Shown in pieces: positions 43,647 to 51,640 of a stretch of 64,000 bases of DNA. The position numbers were made by a program, and so were the translations under genes. Below the pieces are notes generated by a model, which searched no databases, was not told the DNA's origin, and saw only the letters and a program-made list of their open reading frames with translations. Position 1 is the first letter of the stretch; every line of letters starts with the position of its first letter. Origin of the DNA: Aurantiacibacter suaedae (GTDB taxonomy: Bacteria > Pseudomonadota > Alphaproteobacteria > Sphingomonadales > Sphingomonadaceae); assembly GCF_005434915.1 (NCBI RefSeq), contig NZ_SKCG01000001.1:62001-126000 (forward strand), read 5' to 3'.

Positions 43647-45443
43647 TCAGGCCGTGCTATGGGCCTGACTTGCAGGGGTCAATAACCCGCCGCCCGTTAG
43701 CGGCAAGTGAAGGCTTACCCGTTTTTCGGCGAAGGTCAGCTTTCCGCCAGCTGCGTGGGCCTCGGCTGCGGCAAGGTCCAGGGCGAAGCGCGGGCCGAAT
43801 ACGCCTGAGCTTAGCGCTCCCCGGCGCTTCTCGTCGAAGGCGTCGAGGTCGTGCAGCGATTGGGGCAGATGGCACGAAAGATAGGCGGATTTGCCGCGCT
43901 GCTCCAGTTTCAGCGTGAGCGTTTCGGATGGGGCGAGCGCGCCGGCCATGGTCGCCAACAGCCGCCACGACAACAAGCGTGTTTCCGTGCGAGCAATGGC
44001 TAGAGGAAAGGGCCCGCCGATCGTCTCCAGCTCAATCGCGGCATCGCGCGGTTCGAGCACTGGGCGAAGGCGGCGCAAGGTTTCGCTGAAAACTTCGGCA
44101 AGATCGCTCTCACCGCTTTCGAGCTTGGCCGCGCCGGTCTGAAGGCGGGCCAGCCGGTCAAGCTCGTCAAAGCCTGCTAGCAGGCGTGCCGCATCGACGG
44201 TGATAGCGGCGGCGTGGGCGCGATATTCGTGCGGCGCGGGGCCGAACATCTGCTGCTGGATCACTTCGGCAAAGCCCTGGATCGCTCCCACCGGCGTGCG
44301 CAGTTCATGCAGAATCTGGCGCATCCGGTCGGCACCCGCGTTTTCAGGTACCTGCCTCTCGGCAGCGCTCGGCCTCGGCGGGCGGCGCAGGCGGCAGCGA
44401 TAGCCGGCAAAGTTCCCGCGCGGGCGCTCGAAGATCGGGCTTGCCTCGATCAGCCAGTCACCGGCGAGACGTCCACGCCCCTTGAGCGCGATCCGGCCGG
44501 CGCGAACGGGTTGGTGGAGGCGGAAGGCCGGGGCGATGTCTTCGCCAAAGCTCACCAGTGGGCCCGGGTGGGCTCCGGTCAGCAACATGCCAAGCACCTC
44601 GGAAATGACTGGGTCGCTCGCCGCAAGTACGCGGCCTTCCGCATCGGTGACCGCGTCGAAAGCCATCACACTCGTGGACTGTTCGCTGGCAGGCGCATCG
44701 CCCAGCGGGAGGCGCGGGGCGAGCACAGGGGTGCGGCGGGCGCTGCGATAGATTTCGATCCGCTCGATGATCTCGCCGATGGCGCGCGGCTCTGCGGCTG
44801 ACGCAGTCGGTTCGACGGGCGCTTTCGGTTCGTCTGGCGCTTCTGGTTCGGCGGTGATGAGCGGCTCGAGAGCGGCGGGCGCGGCTGGCGGAAGCGGAAC
44901 CGCCGGTGTCTCCGGCTTTTGTTCGCACTTGGCGTCTTCCTTCGGAAGCGGCGCAGGGGCAGGGGGGTCCTGCGAGATCGCTTCAGCGCGCGTTTCGCGG
45001 GCGGCATCGGAAAGCACCAGATCGCCGATGCCAAGCCGGGCCAACAGTGTGGTCGCACTGGCGGGCAAGTCGCGGCGGTGGCGCAGAAACCCGCGGCAAC
45101 CGACCGGCAGCTGAGGAATTAGGGTGCGCCACTGCGCCTCGGTCAGCCGTGCGGTGGCCATCGCTGCCGCTGCGATGCGGGGTTCGCCTTCCGCCAGAAC
45201 CGCCACGAGCCGCGGATTGCGTAGCCGGAGACCGCTCTCGCGCAGGATTCGGGCCTGTTCTTCTGGCGCAATGTGCTGGCGCAGTTCGGTCAGTCGGGCG
45301 AATCCCCGCTCGACAACAGGGCTGGCGGCCTGATCGTCGCGCAGGGTGCCCAGCAGGTCGAGCAACTGGCGAAATTGGGTGAGCTGCCCCGCCTGCCCCA
45401 GCGCAGCCATGCGCAGTACGGTGGCAAGACGGTCGTCGAACAA
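43647..45443 (-). CDS. Histidine kinase-like protein with degenerate ATPase domain
   Basis: A 598-residue cytoplasmic protein. An N-terminal helical region (about 1-140) is followed by a Pro/Ala/Glu-rich linker (about 150-215), a PAS-like segment (about 240-350) and a HisKA dimerisation helix. The phospho-acceptor His is in ILHELRTPVGAIQGFAE near residue 380. The C-terminal HATPase fold is poorly kept. The N-box has no Asn (RLLATMAGALAPSE), the DxGxG box is replaced by PQSLHDLDAFDE, and the G2 loop is FGPRFALDLA. It may not bind ATP. The start is TTG at 45443, with ATG at 45410 as alternative. Confidence 0.82.
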   Translation of the reverse strand: MFDDRLATVLRMAALGQAGQLTQFRQLLDLLGTLRDDQAASPVVERGFARLTELRQHIAPEEQARILRESGLRLRNPRLVAVLAEGEPRIAAAAMATARLTEAQWRTLIPQLPVGCRGFLRHRRDLPASATTLLARLGIGDLVLSDAARETRAEAISQDPPAPAPLPKEDAKCEQKPETPAVPLPPAAPAALEPLITAEPEAPDEPKAPVEPTASAAEPRAIGEIIERIEIYRSARRTPVLAPRLPLGDAPASEQSTSVMAFDAVTDAEGRVLAASDPVISEVLGMLLTGAHPGPLVSFGEDIAPAFRLHQPVRAGRIALKGRGRLAGDWLIEASPIFERPRGNFAGYRCRLRRPPRPSAAERQVPENAGADRMRQILHELRTPVGAIQGFAEVIQQQMFGPAPHEYRAHAAAITVDAARLLAGFDELDRLARLQTGAAKLESGESDLAEVFSETLRRLRPVLEPRDAAIELETIGGPFPLAIARTETRLLSWRLLATMAGALAPSETLTLKLEQRGKSAYLSCHLPQSLHDLDAFDEKRRGALSSGVFGPRFALDLAAAEAHAAGGKLTFAEKRVSLHLPLTGGGLLTPASQAHSTA

Positions 45444-45702
45444 GGGTATGGCGCTCCGCGAGAAGGATTGAACATCCGGACGAATGCGCCACTACCCGGC
45501 ACGGTTGTCTTTGGCATGTGCGCTGGCAGGCGGCGTCGCAAAAAGGGACATCCCGAACAGCGGATAATAACATTTCCGCACAACAGGCTTGCGCATCTTG
45601 GTTGTTTCCTCAAGAAAGTTGCACTTGGATCCAGATCAGGTCGCAGATTCCGGCGCAGGTGGGCGCCGTTTTGTGACCGTGATCAGCAAAGGGGGCAGGC
45701 CC

Positions 45703-46167
45703 ATGGGCACGCTGGACGCGATTGACCGGAAATTGCTGGCTGAACTTCAAGCCGAAGGCCGGGTGACGAATGTCGACCTGGCCAGCCGCGTGGGGCTGAC
45801 CGCACCGCCGTGTTTGCGCCGGGTACGTGCGCTGGAGGAAGAGGGCGTGATTCGCGGCTATCACGCCGACCTCGACCCCTCGAAGCTGGGCTATGCGATC
45901 ACGGTGTTCGCGATGGTGTCACTGCGCAGCCAGGCGGAGGAAGATCTGCGCGCTTTCGAAGTGCACATGCGCGACCTGCCCGAGGTGCGCGAGTGCCACA
46001 TGCTCAACGGCGAGATCGACTTCATCCTGAAGATCGTCAGCCACGATCTGCAGAGCTTCCAGGAATTCCTCACCAGCAAGCTGACGCCAGCGCCCAACGT
46101 GGCGAGCGTGAAGACTTCGCTGACGATCCGCACCGCGAAGAACGAACCGGGGGTTCCGCTGGGTTAG
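45703..46167 (+). CDS. Lrp/AsnC family regulator
   Basis: A 154-residue feast/famine regulator. The N-terminal winged helix is LDAIDRKLLAELQAEGRVTN then VDLASRVGLTAPPCLRRVRA. The C-terminal ligand-binding RAM domain reads VRECHMLNGEIDFILKIVSH. The conserved PPCxRR segment is typical of Lrp. An AGGGGG site precedes the ATG at 45703; an upstream start at 45589 adds unrelated sequence. The effector is probably an amino acid, unidentified. It is divergent from the kinase gene. Confidence 0.93.
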   Translation: MGTLDAIDRKLLAELQAEGRVTNVDLASRVGLTAPPCLRRVRALEEEGVIRGYHADLDPSKLGYAITVFAMVSLRSQAEEDLRAFEVHMRDLPEVRECHMLNGEIDFILKIVSHDLQSFQEFLTSKLTPAPNVASVKTSLTIRTAKNEPGVPLG

Positions 46168-46194
46168 CGGCGGATTGCATTAAGGGCACCTTGC

Positions 46195-46545
46195 CTACGG
46201 TCCGTTACGCCGCAGTGACCAGGCAATCAGCCTCAGATGCAAAGCGAAAATACCGACAAACATTCCCCCCAAAATCAGGAACACCGGCAGGGCGGCATCC
46301 TCCTGTCCTTCGCGCGGCGACGCAGCGAGCGAAGCGACGAATGCGCTCGTTAGCACCACGCCCGCAAGCACGGGAATGAACGACAGGGCTAACGCGCGCG
46401 GGGCGGTCCAGTTGACTTGACCGTGAAGACCCCATTGCATCGGCAATCGAGCATAGTCGCGAAAACGCGCATTGCCGCGTCGCACCATGATCGCCATTAC
46501 CATGAGCGCAACCACGACCACTGCAAGATTAGCCAAGGCTGCCAC
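46195..46545 (-). CDS. Small membrane protein, DUF1648/SdpI-like
   Basis: A 116-residue protein with about three hydrophobic helices (about 3-20, 50-72 and 85-108). The segment LPMQWGLHGQVNWTAPRALA resembles the PxHWxxxG pattern of DUF1648/SdpI-like membrane proteins, but the match is short. Function is unknown. It is convergent with the Lrp gene and 47 bases downstream of accC on the same strand. Confidence 0.6.
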   Translation of the reverse strand: MAALANLAVVVVALMVMAIMVRRGNARFRDYARLPMQWGLHGQVNWTAPRALALSFIPVLAGVVLTSAFVASLAASPREGQEDAALPVFLILGGMFVGIFALHLRLIAWSLRRNGP

Positions 46546-46592
46546 TCACGGCACCCCCTCGTCCGAAAGGACAGAGGGAGGCGCCAGGTTGT

Positions 46593-47942
46593 TCACCCCT
46601 CGCGGCTTTCCAGCCACTCTTCGAGCCACTTGATCGTGTAGTCGCCGTTGATCACGTCCTCGTTCCGCACCAGCGCCTGGTGCAAGGGAATCGAGGTCTT
46701 CACACCTTCCACGACCATCTCCTCCAGAGCCCGACGCAGCCGCATCAGGCAGCCCTCGCGGGTGCGGCCGTAGACGATCAGCTTGGCGATCATCGAGTCG
46801 TAGTAAGGCGGGATCGAATAGCCCGAATAGAGCCCGCTATCGACGCGCACATGCATGCCGCCCGCCGGGTGGTAGGCCGTGACCTTGCCCGGCGAAGGGG
46901 CGAAGGTGAACGGGTCTTCCGCGTTGATCCGGCACTCGATCGCGTGGCCCTTGAACTCCAGTTCGTCCTGCGTGACCGAAAGCTGCTTGCCATCGGCAAC
47001 GCGGATCTGCTCGCGCACGAGGTCTACGCCGGTGATCGCTTCGGTCACCGGGTGTTCGACCTGCAGACGGGTGTTCATCTCGATGAAGTAGAACTCCCCG
47101 TTTTCCCACAGGAACTCGATCGTGCCCGCGCCGCGATAGCCCATGTCGGCCATGGCGTTGGCCACGATACCGCCCATGCGCGCGCGCTCTTCCGGGGTGA
47201 TGACGGGCGAGGGGGCTTCCTCGAACACCTTCTGGTGGCGGCGCTGTAACGAACAGTCGCGCTCGCCGAGGTGGATCGCATTGCCCTTGCCGTCGCCGAA
47301 CACCTGAAATTCGATGTGGCGCGGATTGCCGAGGTACTTCTCGACATACATGGTGTCGTCACCGAAGGCGGCCTTGGCTTCCGACTTCGCCTGATTGACG
47401 AGAGCTTCGAGGTTCTCGGGGCCGGGGATGACCTTCATGCCGCGGCCACCGCCACCTGCTGCGGCCTTGACCAGCACCGGATAGCCGCATTCGGCGGCCA
47501 CCGCGCGGATCTCGTCCATCGTCTCGACCGCACCGGCAGAGCCCGGCACCAGCGGCAGGCCCAGCGCGCCCGCCGTCTTCTTGGCGGCGACCTTGTCGCC
47601 CATGGTGCGGATGTGCTCGGGCTTGGGGCCGATCCAGATCAGATCGTGCGCCTCGACGATCTCGGCGAACTTCTCGTTTTCCGAGAGGAAGCCGTAGCCG
47701 GGGTGAATGGCATCGGCGCCGGTGATCTCGGCAGCCGAGATGATGGCCGCCTGATTGAGGTAGCTGTCGGTCGCCGAGGGCGGGCCGATGCAGACGGCAT
47801 GGTCAGCGAGGCGCACATGCATGGCCTCGGCGTCGGCGGTCGAGTGGACCGCAACCGTCTCGATGCCCATTTCGTGTGCGGCCCGGTGAACGCGCAGCGC
47901 GATCTCGCCGCGGTTCGCGATGAGTATGCGTTTGATCGCCAT
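46593..47942 (-). CDS. accC: Acetyl-CoA carboxylase biotin carboxylase subunit
   Basis: A 449-residue ATP-grasp enzyme that carboxylates biotin on AccB, the first step of malonyl-CoA synthesis. Landmarks are the start KRILIANRGEIALRVHRAA, glycine-rich ATP loop KAAAGGGGRGMKV (about 159), RDCSLQRRHQKVFEEAPSP and EMNTRLQVEHPVTE. The start overlaps the accB stop by one base, so the two are translationally coupled, in the order aroQ-accB-accC. Confidence 0.97.
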   Translation of the reverse strand: MAIKRILIANRGEIALRVHRAAHEMGIETVAVHSTADAEAMHVRLADHAVCIGPPSATDSYLNQAAIISAAEITGADAIHPGYGFLSENEKFAEIVEAHDLIWIGPKPEHIRTMGDKVAAKKTAGALGLPLVPGSAGAVETMDEIRAVAAECGYPVLVKAAAGGGGRGMKVIPGPENLEALVNQAKSEAKAAFGDDTMYVEKYLGNPRHIEFQVFGDGKGNAIHLGERDCSLQRRHQKVFEEAPSPVITPEERARMGGIVANAMADMGYRGAGTIEFLWENGEFYFIEMNTRLQVEHPVTEAITGVDLVREQIRVADGKQLSVTQDELEFKGHAIECRINAEDPFTFAPSPGKVTAYHPAGGMHVRVDSGLYSGYSIPPYYDSMIAKLIVYGRTREGCLMRLRRALEEMVVEGVKTSIPLHQALVRNEDVINGDYTIKWLEEWLESREG

Positions 47943-48436
47943 CAGTTCAGGATCACCAGCGGCTGGTCGAACTCGACCGGCTCGGCATTGTCGACGAGGA
48001 TTTCGCCAATGGTGCCATCCTTGGGCGCGGTGATGGGGTTCATGACCTTCATCGCTTCGACGATCAGCAGCGTGTCGCCTGCCTTCACCTTGTCGCCCAC
48101 CGCGATGAACGGCGGCGAGTTCGGCTCGGACGCCATATAGGCGGTGCCAACCATCGGCGACTTGACCGCGTTGGCGTTGTCGCTCGGCGCCGGGGCGGCG
48201 GGCGCCGCAGCCGGCGCGGGCGTTGCTGCGGGTGCTGCCGCAGCCGGAGCAGGCACGCTGATGGCGGCGGCTGGCGCTGCGATCATCTCGCGCGAAAGGC
48301 GGATACGGCGATCGCCTTCCTCCACCTCGATTTCGGTAAGGCCCGTTTCGGCGAGCAATTCGGCCAATTCGCGCACCAGCGCGGTGTCCACCGTCATGCC
48401 CGACTTACGGCCAGAAGCCGGCTTAGAATCTGCCAT
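47942..48436 (-). CDS. accB: Biotin carboxyl carrier protein
   Basis: A 164-residue acetyl-CoA carboxylase carrier. An N-terminal helical region is followed by a long Ala/Pro-rich hinge (about 53-85) and the biotinyl domain, with the biotin acceptor Lys130 in VEAMKVMN. SPMVGTAYMASEP is the usual domain opening. GAGGAATTGC precedes the ATG. It is coupled to accC downstream and lies 94 bases after aroQ. Confidence 0.97.
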   Translation of the reverse strand: MADSKPASGRKSGMTVDTALVRELAELLAETGLTEIEVEEGDRRIRLSREMIAAPAAAISVPAPAAAAPAATPAPAAAPAAPAPSDNANAVKSPMVGTAYMASEPNSPPFIAVGDKVKAGDTLLIVEAMKVMNPITAPKDGTIGEILVDNAEPVEFDQPLVILN

Positions 48437-48530
48437 GCAATTCCTCAGTACTTGCGACTAATGTTGACCGCCCGCGCTAGTGCCTGTCGCCCCGCATGGC
48501 AAGCCTGCGGTCAGCTTGGGGCGGGGCACA

Positions 48531-48965
48531 TCAGAAGCGGGCCGCCGCCTCGAGCGCGAGTTCGTAGCCGTAGACGCCCATGCCGGTGATCGCGCCCCTG
48601 GCGGCCATGCCGACATAGGATTGGTGGCGATAAGCCTCGCGCGCGGCGGGGTTGGAGATGTGGACCTCGATCACCGGCGTGGTGATCGAGCGGATTGCAT
48701 CGTACAGCGCGAGGCTGGTGTGCGTATAGGCCCCGGCATTGAGGATAACGGCCTTGGCGCCATCGGCCTGGGCCTCATGCAACCAGTCGATCAGGTGGCC
48801 TTCGTGGTTCGACTGACGCATCTCGATTGCGAGATCGAGCTCCGAAGCGCGTTCGTCGAGCCGGGCGGCGACATCGTCGAGTGTGTCGGAGCCGTAGATT
48901 TCGGGCTCGCGCGTGCCGAGGAGGTTCAGGTTCGGGCCATTGAGGACATAGACGGTCTGGGTCAT
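48531..48965 (-). CDS. aroQ: 3-dehydroquinate dehydratase, type II
   Basis: A 144-residue shikimate-pathway enzyme that dehydrates 3-dehydroquinate. Type II motifs are VLNGPNLNLLGTREPEIYG with the catalytic Arg and Tyr, SNHEGHLIDW, NAGAYTHTSLAL, EVHISNPAARE and the terminal GYELALEAAARF. The ATG at 48965 fits the family start; the frame extends upstream without similarity. It is first in the aroQ-accB-accC series common in alphaproteobacteria. Confidence 0.96.
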   Translation of the reverse strand: MTQTVYVLNGPNLNLLGTREPEIYGSDTLDDVAARLDERASELDLAIEMRQSNHEGHLIDWLHEAQADGAKAVILNAGAYTHTSLALYDAIRSITTPVIEVHISNPAAREAYRHQSYVGMAARGAITGMGVYGYELALEAAARF

Positions 48966-49096
48966 GGCGCTTCCATAGCCGCACTCTGTAGGCCCGCAAA
49001 GGGGCTTGCGGGCCGCGCCTTTCCAACAAGGTGTGACAGGTGTGACAGTGTCCAGACAGGAAAACCGGATGCTGTCACACCTGCCGGCGGCCCGGC

Positions 49097-49510
49097 CTAC
49101 TGGTCCACCCCCTTGATCTTGCCCCACTGGCGCGCCGCCGTATAGCCGAGGTAGCCGGTGCCGAAGAGCGCATAGAGCGGTTCGGGCAGGCCATTGAGAT
49201 AGGCGTTCATCCCGCTGGCAATGTCCCTCGCGGCAGAGGGATTGAACGCGCCCAGCACGCCCATCGGCAGCGCGAACAGCAGCAGCGTGTACATCACATA
49301 GAGGAAGCTTGGCCGCGCGCGGCTTGTCCAGGGGTCGGACGATTGCGCTTCGGCGACGATGGCGGCGAGGCGCGCCTGGATCGCCTCCAACTCCTGCGTA
49401 CCTTCAAGCCGCAGCAATTCGAGCTTGGCCCGTTCGCGCGCTTGGGGGTCGGGAATGATCTTGTCGATCAGCGAGGCAATCGGGCCGATGAGGGTTTCGA
49501 GCAGAGCCAT
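49097..49510 (-). CDS. GTA-type 3TM holin-family protein
   Basis: A 137-residue protein resembling the three-transmembrane holin of gene transfer agents (GTA_holin_3TM). It has the amphipathic start LIGPIASLIDKIIPDPQARE, a charged helix QELEAIQARLAAIVAEAQSS, the family signature DPWTSRARPSFLYVMYTLLL and two further hydrophobic segments ending YTAARQWGKIKGV. No other GTA or phage genes are in the window. AAGGAAACGGCTC precedes the ATG. It is divergent from the cytochrome b561-YceI fusion, with a TGTAGGAAAGTGG motif between them. Pore formation is inferred from the family. Confidence 0.82.
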   Translation of the reverse strand: MALLETLIGPIASLIDKIIPDPQARERAKLELLRLEGTQELEAIQARLAAIVAEAQSSDPWTSRARPSFLYVMYTLLLFALPMGVLGAFNPSAARDIASGMNAYLNGLPEPLYALFGTGYLGYTAARQWGKIKGVDQ

Positions 49511-49553
49511 GAGCCGTTTCCTTTGGTTAGAGGTAATCCATCTGTGAACCAAA

Positions 49554-49574
49554 TAGGCTCGTGTAGGAAAGTGG
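49554..49574. promoter_or_regulatory. TGTAGGAAAGTGG motif between holin and b561-YceI genes
   Basis: TGTAGGAAAGTGG lies at 49562-49574, preceded 10 bases upstream by a partial copy (ATAGG at 49553-49557). It sits between the divergent holin-like gene and cytochrome b561-YceI fusion. The same 13 bases occur at 56030-56042 on the minus strand. Confidence 0.4.
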
Positions 49575-49643
49575 TTTGGCATTTGAACATGGCAAATATT
49601 GGGTTATCACCAACACACTTACGGGACGCGAGAGGGGCATTAG

Positions 49644-50972
49644 ATGCTGGGCGGAGCACAACAACGGTATTCGGGCGGGGCGATCCTGCTGCACTGGCTG
49701 CTGGCGCTGTTGCTGGCGGGTGAACTGGCGCTGGGCTTTACCATGCCGCGCGATGCCAGCGGGTTCGAGCTTTATCAGCTGCACAAGTCGATCGGCATAA
49801 CGATCCTCGTGCTTAGCCTCATGCGGCTCGGCTGGCGGCTTACTCACAAGCGCCCCCCGAAGATCGAGGGCGGTATCACCGGCTTTCTCGCGAGCGCGGT
49901 GCATGTCGGCTTCTATGTCCTGATGATCGGCGTGCCGCTGACGGGCTGGGCGATTGTCTCCACCTCGGCGATCAGCGTGCCGACGATGATCTTCGGTGTG
50001 GTGCCCTGGCCGCATCTGCCGCTCGACGCGGGGATGAACCACACGTTCGAGGACGCGCACGAGATTCTGGCCAAGGTCGGCATCGGCCTGTTTGTGCTCC
50101 ACGTGGTCGGGGCGCTGCGGCATCACTTCCTGATGCGCGATTCGCTGCTGGGCCGCATGGCGCCTGGTGGAGCGGCTGCTGCAACGCTCGGCCTCATGGT
50201 CGCGGTGATCGCGCTGTGGGCGGCGGTGTACTTCGGGCTGGGCGGCGGCGCAGGGCATGACCACGAGCACGAGCACGAGCACGAGGAGGATACTCGGCAG
50301 GAGCAGGACGTGACGCTGCCGCCCGATGGCTCGCAAGCTGAGGGGCGTGTCGCGCTCGATGCCGAGAGCGCGGCGGAACAGGAGCCGACCGAAGATCAGG
50401 CTGCCGAGGGCGCGGAAGAGCCGGGCGATGACGAGGTGGCTACCGAAGATGAGCCGGAGGCAAAGGAAACGCAGGCTTCCGGCCCCCCGCCATCGTGGAC
50501 GATCCAGCCCGGCGGCACACTTCGCTTCAATGTCGATAACGGCGGCATGGCGCTGAACGGCAGTTTCTCACGTTGGAGCGGCACCATCGCGATGGATCCC
50601 GAAGCACCTGAAAGCGCGCGCATTGCGATCGAGATTGATCTTGCCAGCGCCACGCTCGGTGACGGCACGCAGGATGCCATGCTCAAGGGGCCGGACTTTC
50701 TTGGCGCCGGTGCGAATCCCACGGCGACCTGGCGCTCCACCAGCGTGCGCAGGGTCAGCGGCAATCGCTATACGGCCGATGGCACACTGAGGCTGAAGGG
50801 CGTGAGCCGCCCGCAGCGGATCGCGTTCACGCTTTCGGGCAGCGGCGCACGGCGCTCGGTCAGCGGCACAGCGGCGATCGATCGCAAGGCGTTCAGCGTC
50901 GGCACGGGCGATGCGGCAGAAGGCGTTGCCCCCACGGTCAACGTCAGCTTCGCCTTCGATGCGACACGCTAA
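49644..50972 (+). CDS. Cytochrome b561-YceI fusion protein
   Basis: A 442-residue fusion. The N-terminal 200 residues are a four-helix cytochrome b561 domain with haem-type His in ILLHWLLALLL, YQLHKSIGIT, SAVHVGFYVLMIG and VLHVVGALRHHFL. A charged linker starts with a His/Glu repeat (HDHEHEHEHEED, encoded by four CACGAG repeats) and continues Glu-rich to about residue 285. The C-terminal 165 residues form a YceI lipocalin-like domain (VDNGGMALNGSFSRWSGTI, then LKGVSRPQRIAF). YceI proteins bind isoprenoid-type ligands, so a membrane redox and quinone-related role is inferred. GAGAGGGG precedes the ATG. Confidence 0.9.
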   Translation: MLGGAQQRYSGGAILLHWLLALLLAGELALGFTMPRDASGFELYQLHKSIGITILVLSLMRLGWRLTHKRPPKIEGGITGFLASAVHVGFYVLMIGVPLTGWAIVSTSAISVPTMIFGVVPWPHLPLDAGMNHTFEDAHEILAKVGIGLFVLHVVGALRHHFLMRDSLLGRMAPGGAAAATLGLMVAVIALWAAVYFGLGGGAGHDHEHEHEHEEDTRQEQDVTLPPDGSQAEGRVALDAESAAEQEPTEDQAAEGAEEPGDDEVATEDEPEAKETQASGPPPSWTIQPGGTLRFNVDNGGMALNGSFSRWSGTIAMDPEAPESARIAIEIDLASATLGDGTQDAMLKGPDFLGAGANPTATWRSTSVRRVSGNRYTADGTLRLKGVSRPQRIAFTLSGSGARRSVSGTAAIDRKAFSVGTGDAAEGVAPTVNVSFAFDATR

Positions 50973-50998
50973 GAAAGCGATTGAGGGAAATTTTCCAC

Positions 50999-51075
50999 TG
51001 GTCGGGACGACTGGATTCGAACCAGCGACCCCTACACCCCCAGTATAGTGCGCTACCAGACTGCGCCACGTCCCG
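50999..51075 (-). tRNA. tRNA-Pro (anticodon GGG)
   Basis: The 77-base minus-strand gene has acceptor CGGGACG/CGTCCCG. The anticodon stem closes the loop CTGGGGG, giving anticodon GGG, and the T-loop is GGTTCGAATCC. CCA is encoded. The first six T-arm and D-arm positions match tRNA-Pro(UGG) at 42349, supporting the Pro identity. Confidence 0.93.
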
Positions 51076-51299
51076 ATGCCAGTGGAAGCGCGCCTATAGG
51101 CAAGGCTCTCGCGCATGGCAAGCCGTTGCATTGGCAATCCGCACAGTTGGCCGAATTTGGCCTGATTGCCAGCCCCAGGTATTGCTGCTAGGCGCGGCAG
51201 CCACGCACCGGGGAGGGTGTTGTTGCCTATGCCTTGGCCGGGCAATCAACCCTCTTCCTGCGCCAATCTTTTCATTCGTGCTGTTATTGGGCCGATCCT

Positions 51300-51620
51300 A
51301 TGCTTGATATTCTTGCCGCCGGCGCCGCCGGTTCGTCGCCTCCCGGTTGGGTGCAGTTCCTGCCCATCGTCGGCATGATCGTGATCTTCTGGTTCCTGAT
51401 CTTCCGCCCGCAGATGAAGCGGCAGAAGGAACACGCTGCGAAAATCGCCGGCGTGAAGAAAAACGATCAGGTCGTGACCGCTGGGGGCGTGATCGGCAAG
51501 ATCGTGCGGGTGGACGACGACTATGTCGATCTCGAAATCGCGCAGGGCGTGAGGATCAAGGTCGTCAAGAGTACGCTGGGCGACATCGTTCCGCCCGGTG
51601 GCAAGCCTGCCAACGATTGA
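51300..51620 (+). CDS. yajC: Preprotein translocase subunit YajC
   Basis: A 106-residue Sec accessory protein with one N-terminal transmembrane helix (VQFLPIVGMIVIFWFLIF) followed by the signature RPQMKRQKEHAAKIAGVKKN and a small beta domain (VTAGGVIGKIVRVDDDYV). It associates with SecDF-YidC. ATG at 51300 is used; an upstream start at 51234 adds unrelated residues. secD and secF follow, the conserved yajC-secD-secF order. Confidence 0.95.
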   Translation: MLDILAAGAAGSSPPGWVQFLPIVGMIVIFWFLIFRPQMKRQKEHAAKIAGVKKNDQVVTAGGVIGKIVRVDDDYVDLEIAQGVRIKVVKSTLGDIVPPGGKPAND

Positions 51621-51640
51621 TACAACGGTTCGGATAAGCC

